DNA from: Symsagittifera roscoffensis
Lineage: Eukaryota > Xenacoelomorpha > Acoela > Convolutidae
DNA length: 60,000 nt
Reading direction: 5' to 3'
Assembly (NCBI RefSeq): GCF_963678635.1
Contig: NC_087062.1
Span: 54,138,473 to 54,198,472, forward strand
Numbering within the stretch: the stretch's first letter is position 1; each line of letters begins with the position of its first letter. The notes beneath the pieces were generated by a model. That model saw only the letters and a list, made by a program, of their open reading frames with translations, did no database searches and was not told the DNA's origin. Position numbers and translations under genes: made by a program. Of this stretch, positions 39,107 to 52,249 are shown piece by piece.

Positions 39107-40695
39107 GACCGGTCCTCTCCTTGCCAGGTAGCTCTTATAATAACTTGAACAAGGTTCTTGCAAAAAATTTCGAGAAAATTGAGGGCGCAAACATCGAAAC
39201 CAACTCACTAGATGCGAGAGAAATCTTAGAGAGCACTAATCTTGAGCCCAATGAAAACTTAATATCTCTAGATATGAAGAGTTTGTACACAAATGTTCCA
39301 CTGAAAGAAGCGATAGACATAGCTCTGAGAAAACTGTATGAGCAAGATGGACCACCATCAATTGCTAGGAAAACCACGAAGAGACTGTTGAACATGACAG
39401 TTAGTCAAGTCCATTTCAAGTGCAATGAAACATGGTACGTTCAGAAAGATGGTTTGGCAATGGGGGCATCTCTTGCCGTTATTTTAGCAAATCTTTGGCT
39501 GAAGAAGTACGAAACTGCACTATCAAGGGATATTCCTGAAATGTTTTTGCCCGAGAAAGATCTTCACGGAATATGTCCCGAGTGCAATAAGAAAGTCACG
39601 TACAGGTCAAAAGGTGTAGAATGTGAATGCTGTTTGAACTGGTATCACGTAAAATGCGGTGATATATCAGATGATGAGTATCGAAATATACGTGAAACCG
39701 TCTGGTACTGCAGAAAATGCATCGCAATAAGGGAGAAAAATCAGTCAGGGCAACAATCTAAATTGTTTCTCCGTTACGTTGATGATATAGTGAGAACAGT
39801 GAAGGGTGATCCTGAAAAAGTGCTACGCGCTGCAAACTTACTACATCCAAATTTACAGTTCTTAATAGAGACACCAAACACAAACGGAACTTTGGCATTT
39901 TTGGATTTACAAATTAGTATTGACAAAAGCAGGAAAATTAGCTGTGGTTGGTATCAAAAACCAACAGATACAGGTACCATACTCAATTTTAGAAGCTGCG
40001 CCCCCCTTCAGTACAAGAGAAGTGTGATTGAAGGAACTGTTCACCGGGTTTTCCGCAGTACGTCAACATGGGAAGAATATGATAAAGCCATGAAAATCAA
40101 CCGTGAGCAGTGGTTGGATAACCAAAATCCAGAAAGTTGGTCGTCGCGGGTTGCATCCCATGCCCTTGAAAAGATCATCAGCGGGGGCAAAAACAAAATG
40201 AACATGGCTGAGAAAAAGAAGCCCTGTGATTATAGCAGTGATTCACCACCCATCTTGATGGTCCAATATAGGGGGAATCACAGTCAGGCATTAGCAAAAA
40301 AAGTGCGCGATATCACCAATGCGCTGATAATATTCACGACGACGAAATTGAAAACTTGTATGCCCTCTCTAAAATCCTCCTTTTCCAGTGAACTGAAATC
40401 AAAAGTGGTGTACAGATTTGAATGTTGTGGATGCAAATCCATCTATGTTGGCCAGACGGTCCGACATCTCATCACAAGGATTGAGGAACACCGAAAAGAG
40501 GATACCCCAGTTGGACAACAAATAAGGCAGTGTGGTAGTGAGCGTGGTAAGTCTGAGTTTAATTGGAAAATAATCGACTAGGCGTCCAGCAGCATCAAAT
40601 TACTTACATTAGAGGCGCTGCACATCAGGAAAGAGAGACCGGTAATTAACACGCGCGACGAGTTTAGAAGTAGGGAGCTGACACTAAGGCTATAG
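38999..40695 (+). pseudogene. Penelope-like element, 3' half: RT with PHD insert and GIY-YIG endonuclease
   Basis: This holds the catalytic RT core: SLDMKSLYTN (motif A, ~39262), GLAMGASLAVILANL (motif B, ~39452) and RYVDD (motif C, ~39775). Between B and C lies a PHD-type zinc finger (39559-39724; CPEC, CECC, WYHVKC, WYCRKC), an uncommon insertion in the palm. The C-terminal GIY-YIG nuclease has SIYVGQTVRHL (~40438). The frame hits a TAG at 40579-40581 after WKIID; the expected LLTLEALHI and NTRDEFRSRELTL tail continues in the same frame to 40695, so this is a nonsense mutation and not the natural end. The 5' half is at 13739. PLEs copy themselves by target-primed reverse transcription. Confidence 0.85.
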
Positions 40696-41159
40696 TTCCA
40701 GAATCGAAAAATTCTGGCTAAAACAACAAAATTTTGAAACAACTTACATGTTAGCATAAAAATTAGCCACAAAACGAAAATGTGAAAATAAAAATGAAGA
40801 AAACTCTCAGAAATTTGTGACAAAATGCTTTAAAATGTTACATAATAGTTGTTACATAATTTCAGTGATATTTGTAAAGTTTTGATTGGTTGAATTTTCA
40901 AAATTTTGAAGTAATGATGTGTGTGACACTTTTTATGATCTTTGATCATTTTGTACAGATATTTTAGAATTTTTAAAACCTGAAGATGCACAAAATGTAA
41001 GAAAACGTTTGTTTGATTTTCTAATTTTAATGCATTCTCAAGCTATATAGATACATCGGAAAAATTTTATGAACAAATCAAGTCGATATCAATGCATCAA
41101 GAGAATTGTCAATTAAAATATACCCTCCTCGATTATAGCACAGATAGAATTGTCTATGT
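40696..41159. other. AT-rich stretch, no gene
   Basis: This should include the PLE 3' tail. The inverted repeat CCAGAAT/ATTCTGG (40698-40717) can form a hairpin. No hammerhead-ribozyme core was found. Confidence 0.4.
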
Positions 41160-41770
41160 TGGATGTAAATTTGCTTCCCCTAAGACAGAGGATTGCACTC
41201 CTCAGAAGTGCGAAACTTATTTTTGTTCTTATGATTCGTTCCGTTTCTCGCTTAGTTTCTCTGCTAGTTTCTGGATGGTTTTTGTAGAGCCTGGTGCTGC
41301 TCCTCCGGTACACGCAAAAATTAGTGGAGCAAAGCTGCTGTGTTACACATCCAGAATTCTTTGTTGGTATTTTAATCTTTTGACACTCTCATGATATTTG
41401 TAGGCGTCAGATTGCAGGATTTAGCATGGGGGTTGAAAATTTTTACATCGAAAAAGGTTTGGCTGAGTCGGCCTCATTTGCCTTGATGTCAAGTCGAGCG
41501 TCATCTTCAGTGGTGGCTGTTATGTTGTGAAAGCTTTCACCTTCCAACGAACGAAATTTCGGCGCTATTTCAACATCATGGCATACTTCGTCTTGGAATG
41601 TCGCAAAGGCATCGCGAGTTTCATTATGTCTTAGGTGAGTGTATCCACCTTTGCGACAGTGTAGGAAGTGGGTCAGTGTGAACGGTGGTCCACATGGGCT
41701 TGTATGTGGGTTGTTTGGTGGTTCCCATCCATATCTCGGATGTAATCCATCAGTAGTATATGTTGGGGCA
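41160..41770 (-). pseudogene. Decayed C-terminal fragment of a retroelement protein
   Basis: On the minus strand, with several frame breaks, the pieces read in order: LHPRYGWEPPNN, CGPPFTLTHFLHCRKGGY, RHNETRDAFATFQDEVC, DDARLDI, FFDVKIFNPHAKS, and finally ISFALLRSAILCLRGS. This series is a conserved C-terminal region that I know from many uncharacterised reverse-transcriptase-type proteins of cnidarians, molluscs and other invertebrates; I am not certain of the family name. There is one frameshift near 41449 and at least one more further down, and the RT itself is missing. No function remains. Confidence 0.6.
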
Positions 41771-41796
41771 GTTCAAGGGAGGGGCCTGGCGACCCC

Positions 41797-42100
41797 CATG
41801 TATTAAGATAGGCTATAGACTATCCGGTCGCCAACCTATGTTTTAAGATAGGGAATAGATTTCCAATGTATTAAGATAGGGAATAGGTTTCCCAATGTAT
41901 TAAGATACGAGGTTTCAGATGGTAGGTTTCAGATGGTAAGTTTCTGAAAAATTTTTGGCGCCCGATCTTACCATGTTTTAAGATAGTGTTTAGATTTCCC
42001 ATGTATTAAGATAGTGTATAGATATCCCTATGTTTAAGGATTAGAAATTCCTTGTATTAAAATAGGGAATAGATTTCCCAATGTATTAAGATAGGGAATG
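41797..42100 (+). repeat. Minisatellite, ~30-bp ATGTATTAAGATAGGGAATAG unit
   Basis: About nine degenerate copies of ATGTWTTAAGATAGGGAATA followed by GATTTCCC, some separated by unrelated sequence such as TTTCAGATGGTA repeats. Each unit contains a GGGAA/TTCCC inverted pair. Confidence 0.75.
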
Positions 42101-42429
42101 GTAAGGTTTCAGTGTGATGGTAAAAAAATAGTAAGAAAAACGGTATTTTTTGGATTTTGTGTGGAAATGTCTAGTTTTTTCGCAAAAATCTCGGCATGCG
42201 TTATGTAATTCTTGAGTGTTACATGTAGAATGTGCAATGAAGAGAATATGTGTATTGGTTCATGGTAAGTCCATGGTAAGATGTGCAAAAATTTGGAAAT
42301 GCTTTAAAAAAAATTGATATTTTTTCAAAAAACTTCAAAACACGATATCATTTGATATAATTTGAATTAATAACTATTTTATTAGATGATCCTTTTTTTG
42401 AAACTGTACTCAATCTAGCTTAAACTATG

Positions 42430-42625
42430 CTGAAACCTACTGAAAACTTAAAAAATTTTCAAGTTTTTGGAAAAAATTGCCAAAGTTTCAAGTTTTTGGA
42501 GAAAACTGGCAAAATTTCGAAGTTTTTGGAAAAATTTCAAGTTCTGAAAAAATTGCAAAAATTTCAAAGTTTTTGGAACAAACTGCAAATTTTTGGAAAG
42601 AACTGCAAAAATATCAAGATTTTGG
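42430..42625 (+). repeat. Minisatellite, ~27-bp TTTCAAGTTTTTGGAAAAAA unit
   Basis: Six to seven degenerate copies of AAGTTTTTGGAAAAAATTGC with a trailing CAAAATTTC. A 74-codon open frame across it is a by-product of the repeat. Confidence 0.7.
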
Positions 42626-43230
42626 CTAGTTTTTTGTTGCTTCCGATCTAATTGAATAAAAAGTAAATACGTTTAGAGTTTAAAATTAAGCTCAAATTGT
42701 ATTTCAATTGGCATCATGTTGAGACACTGATACAAAAACTTTGAATAGACATATGGAATTTTCCAAATTTTTCTCACAAAAAAATGAAATACGATAAATT
42801 TAAGCATTATTTGAGTACCAAAGCGGGTTATATAATGCTCTCAACATTAACAAGAAAGCTCATGAAAGCTGAATCGAAATTGAAACTTGTGCAAGATAGT
42901 GAAAATAACCGTAATTTTTAAGAAAGTAAAAACAAAATTGTTCAAGTTTATCAGAAATTTTAATTTTCAACCTTTTAATTGGATATTGAACTAAATTTTT
43001 GTCCAATTCAGGGAGAATTGAAATAGGACTCTCAATACAAATGAACATTAAGAGCAATATTCCATAAAATTTCTAGATTTTTGCTCAATGATTAACCCAA
43101 ATTTGTACAAAAATTACAAATTCAGAGAAGTTATTCACCTAAATAGTGCAAAATTTCAGATCAATGATGAAAAATGAAGAGTTAATAGCTGAAATTGACT
43201 AAAAACGAGATAACTTTTTCTTAAAAAAAT
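42626..43230. other. AT-rich stretch, nothing recognised
   Basis: No coding, RNA or repeat signal is seen. It lies between the minisatellites and the first 3.15-kb unit. Confidence 0.5.
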
Positions 43231-45794
43231 TTATTCGATATTTGCTCAAATTCAACAAAATCTTCTTCATAACTGATGATAATCTCTCTGTTGCTTCTGC
43301 AACATAATTTCACAATTTTCTGTTGAAATGCTCTATGCTTTAAGGTTATTCCTGCTTTCTGCTTAATGCATGTTGTCGCTATTGACCACATTTTGCAAGA
43401 AAATTTAGTCAAAACTGGAGAATTTAGAAGGAAAATGGTATCAATTGAACGAACAATTTGCTGGCAAAGATGAAATTAGAACTGATACCGTCTGATTATT
43501 ATGATAAAAATTGTAAATATCTTCCTCAAGTTTCCCTTTTTAGGTGCTACAGTAAGATATTTAAGCAAAAATACAACTTATGGGATCTATAATTATCACT
43601 TTTCTGGAAAAAAAAGTCAATTTTTAATGATTTTCTCTAGAAATGCTCTATGTTTTAAGTTTTTCCTTGCTTTCTGATTAATGCATGTTTTCGCTATTGA
43701 ACACACTTGGCAAGAAAATTTAGTCAGAACTGGAGAATTTAGGAGGAAAATGGTATCAATTGAACGAACAATTTGCTGGCAAAGATGAAATTAGAACTGA
43801 TACCGTCTGATTATTATGATAACAATTGTAAATGTCTTCCTCAAGTTTCCCTTTTTAGGTGCTACAGTAAACAATTTAAGCAAAAATACAACTTATGGTA
43901 TCAATAATTATCACTTTTCTGGAAAAAAGTCATTTTTTTTATTATTTTTTCTAGAAATGCTCTATGTTTTAAGGTTTTCCTTGCTTTCTGCTTAATGCAT
44001 GTTTTCGCTATTGAACACACTTGGCAAGAAAATTTAGTCAGAACTGGAGAATTTAGGAGGAAAATAGTATCAATTGAACAAACAATTTGCTAGCAGAGAT
44101 GAAATTAGAATTGACACCATCTGATTATTACGATAAAAGTTGTAATTGTCTTCCTCAAGGTTGTCTTGATAGGTGCTAGAGTAACTTATTTCAGCTAATT
44201 ACAATTTTTGTGTCAATAACTATCACTTTTCTTGCTAAATAAATATTGAATAGCTTTTTTTTCTTATTTAAAAGGGAACTTTTCTCAAAAAAATCGAATT
44301 GAGAAAGAATCGGTGGTGGTTAAACATTCAAAAAAATATGTAAAAATTGAGAATATAAATGGGTTTTTACAATTTAAGAACAAATTAGGAGCAGCTCTAT
44401 TAGTTATATTCTGAAAACCTCCGGAAATACGCAAAGGAACCTAGTTCCTAACATCTACAATATCTAAAAACTTCTAAAAGAGCGCGTCTCAAAAAATGAT
44501 TTAGCAAAGGAAATCAAGGTGCAAACTGGAACAATTGTGTAATTTTCGGATTTTTATTAAGCAAAAGAAAACTCTATATAGTTTAAAAAAATAATGAAAT
44601 GTAGATCTTGAAAGCTGTTTTTACTTTATGCTTCATGTATCTTCTTCCAAAAGATGTCGGATTGAGTTTACTTTACAAACACTATCCTCAAAACATCTGA
44701 TTTTTCATAAAAAGTTACCTTATATATCAAAGGATAACAAACTTTTCTAATGAATTACACATAAATACCAATCTTTGACACTTTTTATGTCGGAGGTTGT
44801 CTCAAAATATGGTTTATAAGCTAAATTTTAGTAAAATTATGTCAAAACTCTTAATGAATTAAATCGAGTTTCTATCTCATTTTCTCAGTTTCTGCTTCAT
44901 CTTCTATCTATCAAGTTAATCCAATTTGAACAAAAATTACTTGAAAATTGAACTTTTGATGGAAATATGTATCGTTTCAACGACCGTTCAACAATCCGAA
45001 GCTGAATTAATACCCCGAATCCTTTGCTAAACGTCTTAAAATTATTTTCTCTACTTGATAATTTTATATTGCTGTTTCAACTCTAAATTTCTATTTTGAA
45101 GTAAATTTTTGTTTAAGAATGATGTATACTATTATCTTGAAATTTTCAAATGTTAGCAGAAGATACATTTTCCAGGACAGCTATCAATTTTTTTTCTGAA
45201 TCATAGACAAAAAAGCGAAAGAAAACCATAATTCTTAGTAAATTAATCCCCAATATCTGCTACGCACTACTCTAAGATTACTTTTACAACCACTAAGCAA
45301 GGAAAACTTTAAATTGGTTACTAGGCAAAACCTTTCAATTAATCGATAGTTTATAAATATCCAGTTTTTTAATGTATTTCAACAAATTCTTAAGCACTCA
45401 TTAGCGTATGTGATTCGCTTTTACTACAAATTTATCTCAACAAAATCTCCGCAAGCTTGCAACCAATGGAGTTTTTTTTCTGTAGTTTAAAGATTTTCGG
45501 ATTGATTTCCGTCGAAAGTTTCACGACAATTTGAACTCGATTGTTGCTGGTTTTACCATCAATCAGAACCTTTTAGTATGACAGAACAAGAATAATGACA
45601 AAAAACTGTAAATTTTTTACTAAAAATTTTTCAAATATAGTGTATAGACTTTTCAGACTCAGTAAAAATTATTATTCAAAGTATTTTCTACTATGTTTTT
45701 CTTAAAAATATATCAATTTTACCTTCTCTTGGAGTGTTTTTTGAGACTGCCAAGCACATACTTTAACATTATATTGGCACTGCTTCATCTTGAT

Positions 45795-45954
45795 ATGATT
45801 AGTAAGTTCCTCGCTGCTAAATGTATAAAAGTTACAATTCGATCACTTTAAAACGTCACAGTGCTTTTGATGTCTTGACGCATCTTTACGTGTGTATTCT
45901 CTTCCACATTCAAAACATGCATTTCTTTTGTTTCTATTAAGTAACGGCATCTCA
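45795..45954 (-). pseudogene. Zinc-finger exon with nonsense codon (unit 1)
   Basis: Same exon as at 52022-52249, but the codon after DVLK is TGA instead of TGT (Cys), which removes the second zinc finger. The identical lesion is seen in unit 2 (48992 region), the partial unit (53572 region) and unit 5 (56720 region). Unit 5 has in addition a one-base A insertion upstream of the exon. Confidence 0.6.
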
Positions 45955-46626
45955 ATAGGAAGAAAAAGAAAAAAAAATGGGAGATTTAGAATGTCCCAAG
46001 TTTTCAGTAAAGAAAAGTTGAATAGGCTCAAAAAATGAGTTAAAGTGAATAAAAACAGCAAATTTCTTGAACAATTGTTTTTGACGTGAAAGAAAATCAA
46101 CATAGATACGCTATTTAGCCTAGCTGAAATAGAAATCATCCAATCTTGACTAAAGAACTTGACTATCTACTCAAAAACCAGCTTTATCTCATTGATTACA
46201 TACAAAAAATTCAATTAACTTGATGAAAAAAGTTGCAGAGATGTTACTTGTTTGCTATTCTTTTGTTACTTATATCAGCAATATTTCTTATTTTTACATC
46301 AAACAACTTTTGTTCATTTATTTTTGCAATTGCTTTTGTGTATATTTTTACTTATTTGGCAGATTTAAGTCCTTAAAATTTATTCGATATTTGCTCAAAT
46401 TCAACAAAATCTTCTTCATAACTGATGATTATCTCTCTGATGCTTCTGCAACATAATTTCACAATTTTCTGTTGAAATGCGCTATGCTTTAAGGTTATTC
46501 CTGCTTTCTGCTTAATGCATGTTGTCGCTATTGACCACATTTTGCAAGAAAATTTAGTCAGAACTGGAGAATTTAGGAGGAAAATGGTATCAATTGAACG
46601 AACAATTTGCTGGCAAAGATGCAATT

Positions 46627-47400
46627 AGAACTGATACCGTCTGATTATTATGATAAAAATTGTAAATGTCTTCCTCAAGTTTCCCTTTTTAGGTGCTACA
46701 GTAAACTATTTAAGCAAAAATACAACTTATGGGATCTATAATTATCACTTTTCTGGAAAAAAAAGTCAATTTTTTATGATTTTCTCTAGAAATGCTCTAT
46801 GTTTTAAGTTTTTCCTTGCTTTCTGCTTAATGCATGTTTTCGCTATTGAACACACTTGGCAAGAAAATTTAGTCGGAACTGGAGAATTTAGGAGGAAAAT
46901 GGTATCAATTGAACGAACAATTTGCTTGCAAAGATGAAATTAGAACTGATACCGTCTGATTATTATGAAAACAATTGTAAATGTCTTCCTCAAGTTTCCC
47001 TTTTTAGGTGCTACAGTAAACAATTTAAGCAAAAATACAACTTATGGTATCAATAATTATCACTTTTTTGGAAGAAAAATCATTTTTTTATTATTTTCTC
47101 TAGAAATGCTCTATGTTTTAAGGTTTTCCTTGCTTTCTGCTTAATGCATGTTTTCACTATTGAACACACTTGGCAAGAAAATTTAGTCAGAACTAGAGAA
47201 TTTAGGAGGAAAATAGTATCAATTGAACGAACAATTTGCTAGCAGAGATGAAATTAGAATTGACACCATCTGATTATTACGATAAAAATTGTAATTGTCT
47301 TCCTCAAGGTTGTCTTGATAGGTGCTAGAGTAACTTATTTCAGCTAATTACAATTTTTGTGTCAATAACTATCACTTTTCTTGCAAAATAAATATTGAAT
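46627..47400. repeat. ~314-bp subrepeats inside the 3.15-kb unit (example in unit 2)
   Basis: GAACTGATACCGTCTGATTA begins at about 46627 and 46942, and a diverged form (GAATTGACACCATCTGATTA) at 47256. Each is followed by CCTCAAGTTTCCCTTTTTAG or a variant and GGTGCTA. The same trio is present in every full unit. The 92-95 codon frames over them recur with the repeat and are not credited as genes. Confidence 0.8.
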
Positions 47401-50400
47401 AGCTTTTTTTTCTTATTTAAAAGGGAACTTTTCTCAAAAAAATCGAATTGAGAAAGAATCGGTGGTGGTTAAAACATTCAAAAAAATATGTAAAAAATGA
47501 GTACATAAATGGGTTTTTACAATTTAAGAACAAATTAGGAGCAGCTCTATTAGTTATATTCTGAAAACCTCCGGAAATACGCAAAGGAACCTAGTTCCTA
47601 ACATCTACAATATCTAAAAACTTCTAAAAAGCGCGTCTCAAAAAATGATTTAGCAAAGGAAATCAAGGTGCAAACTGGAACAATTGTGTAATTTTCGGAT
47701 TTTTATTAAGCAAAAGAAAACTCTATATAGTTTAAAAAATAATGAAATGTAGATCTTGAAAGCTGTTTTTACTTTATGCTTCATGTATCTTCTTGCAAAA
47801 GATGTCGGATTGAGTTTACTTTACAAACACTATCCTCAAAACATCTGATTTTTCATAAAAAGTTACCTTATATATCAAAGGATAACAAACTTTTCTAATG
47901 AATTACACATAAATACCAATCTTTGACACTTTTTATGTCGGAGGTTCTCTCAAAATATGGTTTATAAGCTAAATTTTAGTAAAAATTATGTCAAAATTCT
48001 TAATGAATTAAATCGAGTTTCTATCTCATTTTCTCAGTTTCTGCTTCATCTTCTATCTATCAAGTTAATCCAATTTGAACAAAAATTACTTGAAAATTGA
48101 ACTTTTGATGGAAATATGTATCGTTTCAACGACCGTTCAACAATCCGAAGCTGAATCATTACCCCGAATCCTTTGCTAAACGTCTTAAAACTATTTTCTC
48201 TACTTGATAATTTTATATTGCTGTTTCAACTCTAAATTTCTATTTTGAAGTAAATTTTTGTTTAAGAATGATGTATACTATTATCTTGAAATTTTCAAAT
48301 GTTAGCAGAAGATACATTTTCCAGGACAGCTATCAATTTTTTTTCTGAATCGTAGACAAAAAAGCGAAAGAAAACCATAATTCTTAGTAAATTAATCCCC
48401 AATATTTGCTCCGCACTACTCTAAGATTACTTTTACAACCACTAAGCAAGGAAAACTTTAAATTGGTTACTAGGCAAAACCTTTCAATTAATCGATAGTT
48501 TATAAATATCCAGTTTTTTAATGTATTTCAACAAATTCTTAAGCACTCATTAGCGTATGTGATTTGCTTTTACTACAAATTTATCTCAACAAAATCTCCG
48601 CAAGCTTGCAACCAATGGAGTTTTTTTTCTGTAGTTTAAAGATTTTTGGATTGATTTCCGTCGAAAGTTTCACGACAATTTGAACTCGATTGTTGCTGGT
48701 TTTACCATCAATCAGAACCTTTTAGTATGACAGAACAAGAATAATGACAAAAAACTGTAAATTTTTTACTAAAAATTTTTCAAATATAGTGTATAGACTT
48801 TTCAGACTCAGTAAAAATTATTATTCAAAGTATTTTCTACTATGTTTTTCTTAAAAATATATCAATTTTACCTTCTCTTGGAGTGTTTTTTGAGACTGCC
48901 AAGCACATACTTTAACATTATATTGGCACTGCTTCATCTTGATATGATTAGTAAGTTCTTCGCTGCTAAATGTATAAAAGTTACAATTCGATCACTTTAA
49001 AACGTCACAGTGCTTTTGATGTCTTGACGCATCTTTACGTGTGTATTCTCTTCCACATTCAAAACATGCATTTCTTTTGTTTCTATTAAGTAACGGCATC
49101 TCAATAGGAAGAAAAAGAAAAAAAAATGGGAGATTTAGAATGTCCCAAGTTTTCAGTAAAGAAAAGTTGAATAGGCTCAAAAAATGAGTTAAAGTGAATA
49201 AAAACAGCAAATTTCTTGAACAATTGTTTTTGACGTGAAAGAAAATCAACATAGATACGCTATTTAGCCTAGCTGAAATAGAAATCATCCAATCTTGACT
49301 AAAGAACTTGACTATCTACTCAAAAACCAGCTTTATCTCATTGATTACATACAAAAAATTCAATTAACTTGATGAAAAAAGTTGCAGAGATGTTACTTGT
49401 TTGCTATTCTTTTGTTACTTATATCAGCAATATTTCTTATTTTTACATCAAACAACTTTTGTTCATTTATTTTTGCAATTGCTTTTGTGTATATTTTTAC
49501 TTATTTGGCAGATTTAAGTCCTTAAAATTTATTCGATATTTGCTCAAATTCAACAAAATCTTCTTCATAACTGATGATTATCTCTCCGATGCTTCTGCAA
49601 CATAATTTCACAATTTTCTGTTGAAATGCGCTATGCTTTAAGGTTATTCCTGCTTTCTGCTTAATGCATGTTGTCGCTATTGACCACATTTTGCAAGAAA
49701 ATTTAGTCAGAACTGGAGAATTTAGGAGGAAAATGGTATCAATTGAACGAACAATTTGCTGGCAAAGATGCAATTAGAACTGATACCGTCAGATTATTAT
49801 GATAAAAATTGTAAATGTCTTCCTCAAGTTTCCCTTTTTAGGTGCTACAGTAAACTATTTAAGCAAAAATACAACTTATGGGATCTATAATTATCACTTT
49901 TCTGGAAAAAAAAGTCAATTTTTTATGATTTTCTCTAGAAATGCTCTATGTTTTAAGTTTTTCCTTGCTTTCTGCTTAATGCATGTTTTCGCTATTGAAC
50001 ACACTTGGCAAGAAAATTTAGTCGGAACTGGAGAATTTAGGAGGAAAATGGTATCAATTGAACGAACAATTTGCTTGCAAAGATGAAATTAGAACTGATA
50101 CCGTCTGATTATTATGAAAACAATTGTAAATGTCTTCCTCAAGTTTCCCTTTTTAGGTGCTACAGTAAACAATTTAAGCAAAAATACAACTTATGGTATC
50201 AATAATTATCACTTTTCTGGAAGAAAAAGTCATTTTTTTATTATTTTCTCTAGAAATGCTCTATGTTTTAAGGTTTTCCTTGCTTTCTGCTTAATGCATG
50301 TTTTCACTATTGAACACACTTGGCAAGAAAATTTAGTCAGAACTGGAGAATTTAGGAGGAAAATAGTATCAATTGAACGAACAATTTGCTAGCAGAGATG

Positions 50401-51730
50401 AAATTAGAATTGACACCATCTGATTATTACGATAAAAATTGTAATTGTCTTCCTCAAGGTTGTCTTGATAGGTGCTAGAGTAACTTATTTCAGCTAATTA
50501 GAATTTTTGTGTCAATAACTATCACTTTTCTTGCAAAATAAATATTGAATAGCTTTTTTTTCTTATTTAAAAGGGAACTTTTCTCAAAAAAATCGAATTG
50601 AGAAAGAATCGGTGGTGGTTAAAACATTCAAAAAAATATGTAAAAAATGAGTACATAAATGGGTTTTTACAATTTAAGAACAAATTAGGAGCAGCTCTAT
50701 TAGTTATATTCTGAAAACCTCCGGAAATACGCAAAGGAACCTAGTTCCTAACATCTACAATATCTAAAAACTTCTAAAAAGCGCGTCTCAAAAAATGATT
50801 TAGCAAAGGAAATCAAGGTGCAAACTGGAACAATTGTGTAATTTTCGGATTTTTATTAAGCAAAAGAAAACTCTATATAGTTTAAAAAATAATGAAATGT
50901 AGATCTTGAAAGCTGTTTTTACTTTATGCTTCATGTATCTTCTTCCAAAAGATGTCGGATTGAGTTTACTTTACAAACACTATCCTCAAAACATCTGATT
51001 TTTCATAAAAAGTTACCTTATATATCAAAGGATAACAAACTTTTCTAATGAATTACACATAAATACCAATCTTTGACACTTTTTATGTCGGAGGTTCTCT
51101 CAAAATATGGTTTATAAGCTAAATTTTAGTAAAAATTATGTCAAAATTCTTAATGAATTAAATCGAGTTTCTATCTCATTTTCTCAGTTTCTGCTTCATC
51201 TTCTATCTATCAAGTTAATCCAATTTGAACAAAAATTACTTGAAAATTGAACTTTTGATGGAAATATGTATCGTTTCAACGACCGTTCAACAATCCGAAG
51301 CTGAATCATTACCCCGAATCCTTTGCTAAACGTCTTAAAACTATTTTCTCTACTTGATAATTTTATATTGCTGTTTCAACTCTAAATTTCTATTTTGAAG
51401 TAAATTTTTGTTTAAGAATGATGTATACTATTATCTTGAAATTTTCAAATGTTAGCAGAAGATACATTTTCCAGGACAGCTATCAATTTTTTTTCTGAAT
51501 CGTAGACAAAAAAGCGAAAGAAAACCATAATTCTTAGTAAATTAATCCCCAATATCTGCTCCGCACTACTCTAAGATTACTTTTACAACCACTAAGCAAG
51601 GAAAACTTTAAATTGGTTACTAGGCAAAACCTTTCAATTAATCGATAGTTTATAAATATCCAGTTTTTTAATGTATTTCAACAAATTCTTAAGCACTCAT
51701 TAGCGTATGTGATTCGCTTTTACTACAAAT

Positions 51731-51868
51731 TTATCTCAACAAAATCTCCGCAAGCTTGCAACCAATGGAGTTTTTTTTCTGTAGTTTAAAGATTTTTGGA
51801 TTGATTTCCGTCGAAAGTTTCACGACAATTTGAACTCGATTGTTGCTGGTTTTACCATCAATCAGAAC
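51731..51868 (-). CDS. Possible second exon of the zinc-finger gene (unit 3)
   Basis: 46 codons including TAA, beginning VLIDGKTSN and ending AEILLR. It is preceded by an acceptor-like CATACTAAAAG. It would join in phase to the donor at 52021 across a ~150-nt intron. The end of this frame nearly coincides with the 7.7-kb repeat junction (53151 equivalent). Composition is AT-rich, so an open frame of this length could be chance. Confidence 0.25.
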   Translation of the reverse strand, partial: VLIDGKTSNNRVQIVVKLSTEINPKIFKLQKKNSIGCKLAEILLR

Positions 51869-52021
51869 CTTTTAGTATGACAGAACAAGAATAATGACAA
51901 AAAACTGTAAATTTTTTACTAAAAATTTTTCAAATATAGTGTATAGACTTTTCAGACTCAGTAAAAATTATTATTCAAAGTATTTTCTACTATGTTTTTC
52001 TTAAAAATATATCAATTTTAC

Positions 52022-52249
52022 CTTCTCTTGGAGTGTTTTTTGAGACTGCCAAGCACATACTTTAACATTATATTGACACTGCTTCATCTTGATATGATTA
52101 GTAAGTTCCTCGCTGCTAAATGTATAAAAGTTACAATTCGAACACTTTAAAACGTCACAGTGCTTTTGATGTCTTGACGCATCTTTACGTGTGTATTCTC
52201 TTCCACATTCAAGACATGCATTTCTTTTGTTTCTATTAAGTAACGGCAT
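52022..52249 (-). CDS. Intact zinc-finger exon (unit 3)
   Basis: The exon starts directly after a strong acceptor (long T/C tract, CCTATTGAG|ATG) and ends at AGAGAAG|GTAAAATTG, a good donor: 228 nt, 76 codons, phase 0. It encodes two C2HC-type zinc fingers: CLECGREYTRKDASRHQKHC and, about 4 residues on, CSNCNFYTF with a HIKMKQC end. I do not recognise the family; fingers of this kind occur in DNA-binding proteins and some transposon proteins. A possible next exon (51731-51868, VLIDGKTSNNRVQIVVKL) is open and in phase after a CTAAAAG acceptor. This unit lies directly downstream, in minus-strand sense, of the CCAAT-rich segment. Confidence 0.5.

Noticed and set aside
40696-41100. Hammerhead ribozyme at the PLE 3' end
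   Set aside because: PLE terminal repeats often carry one, but I found no CTGATGA/GAAA core on either strand here.
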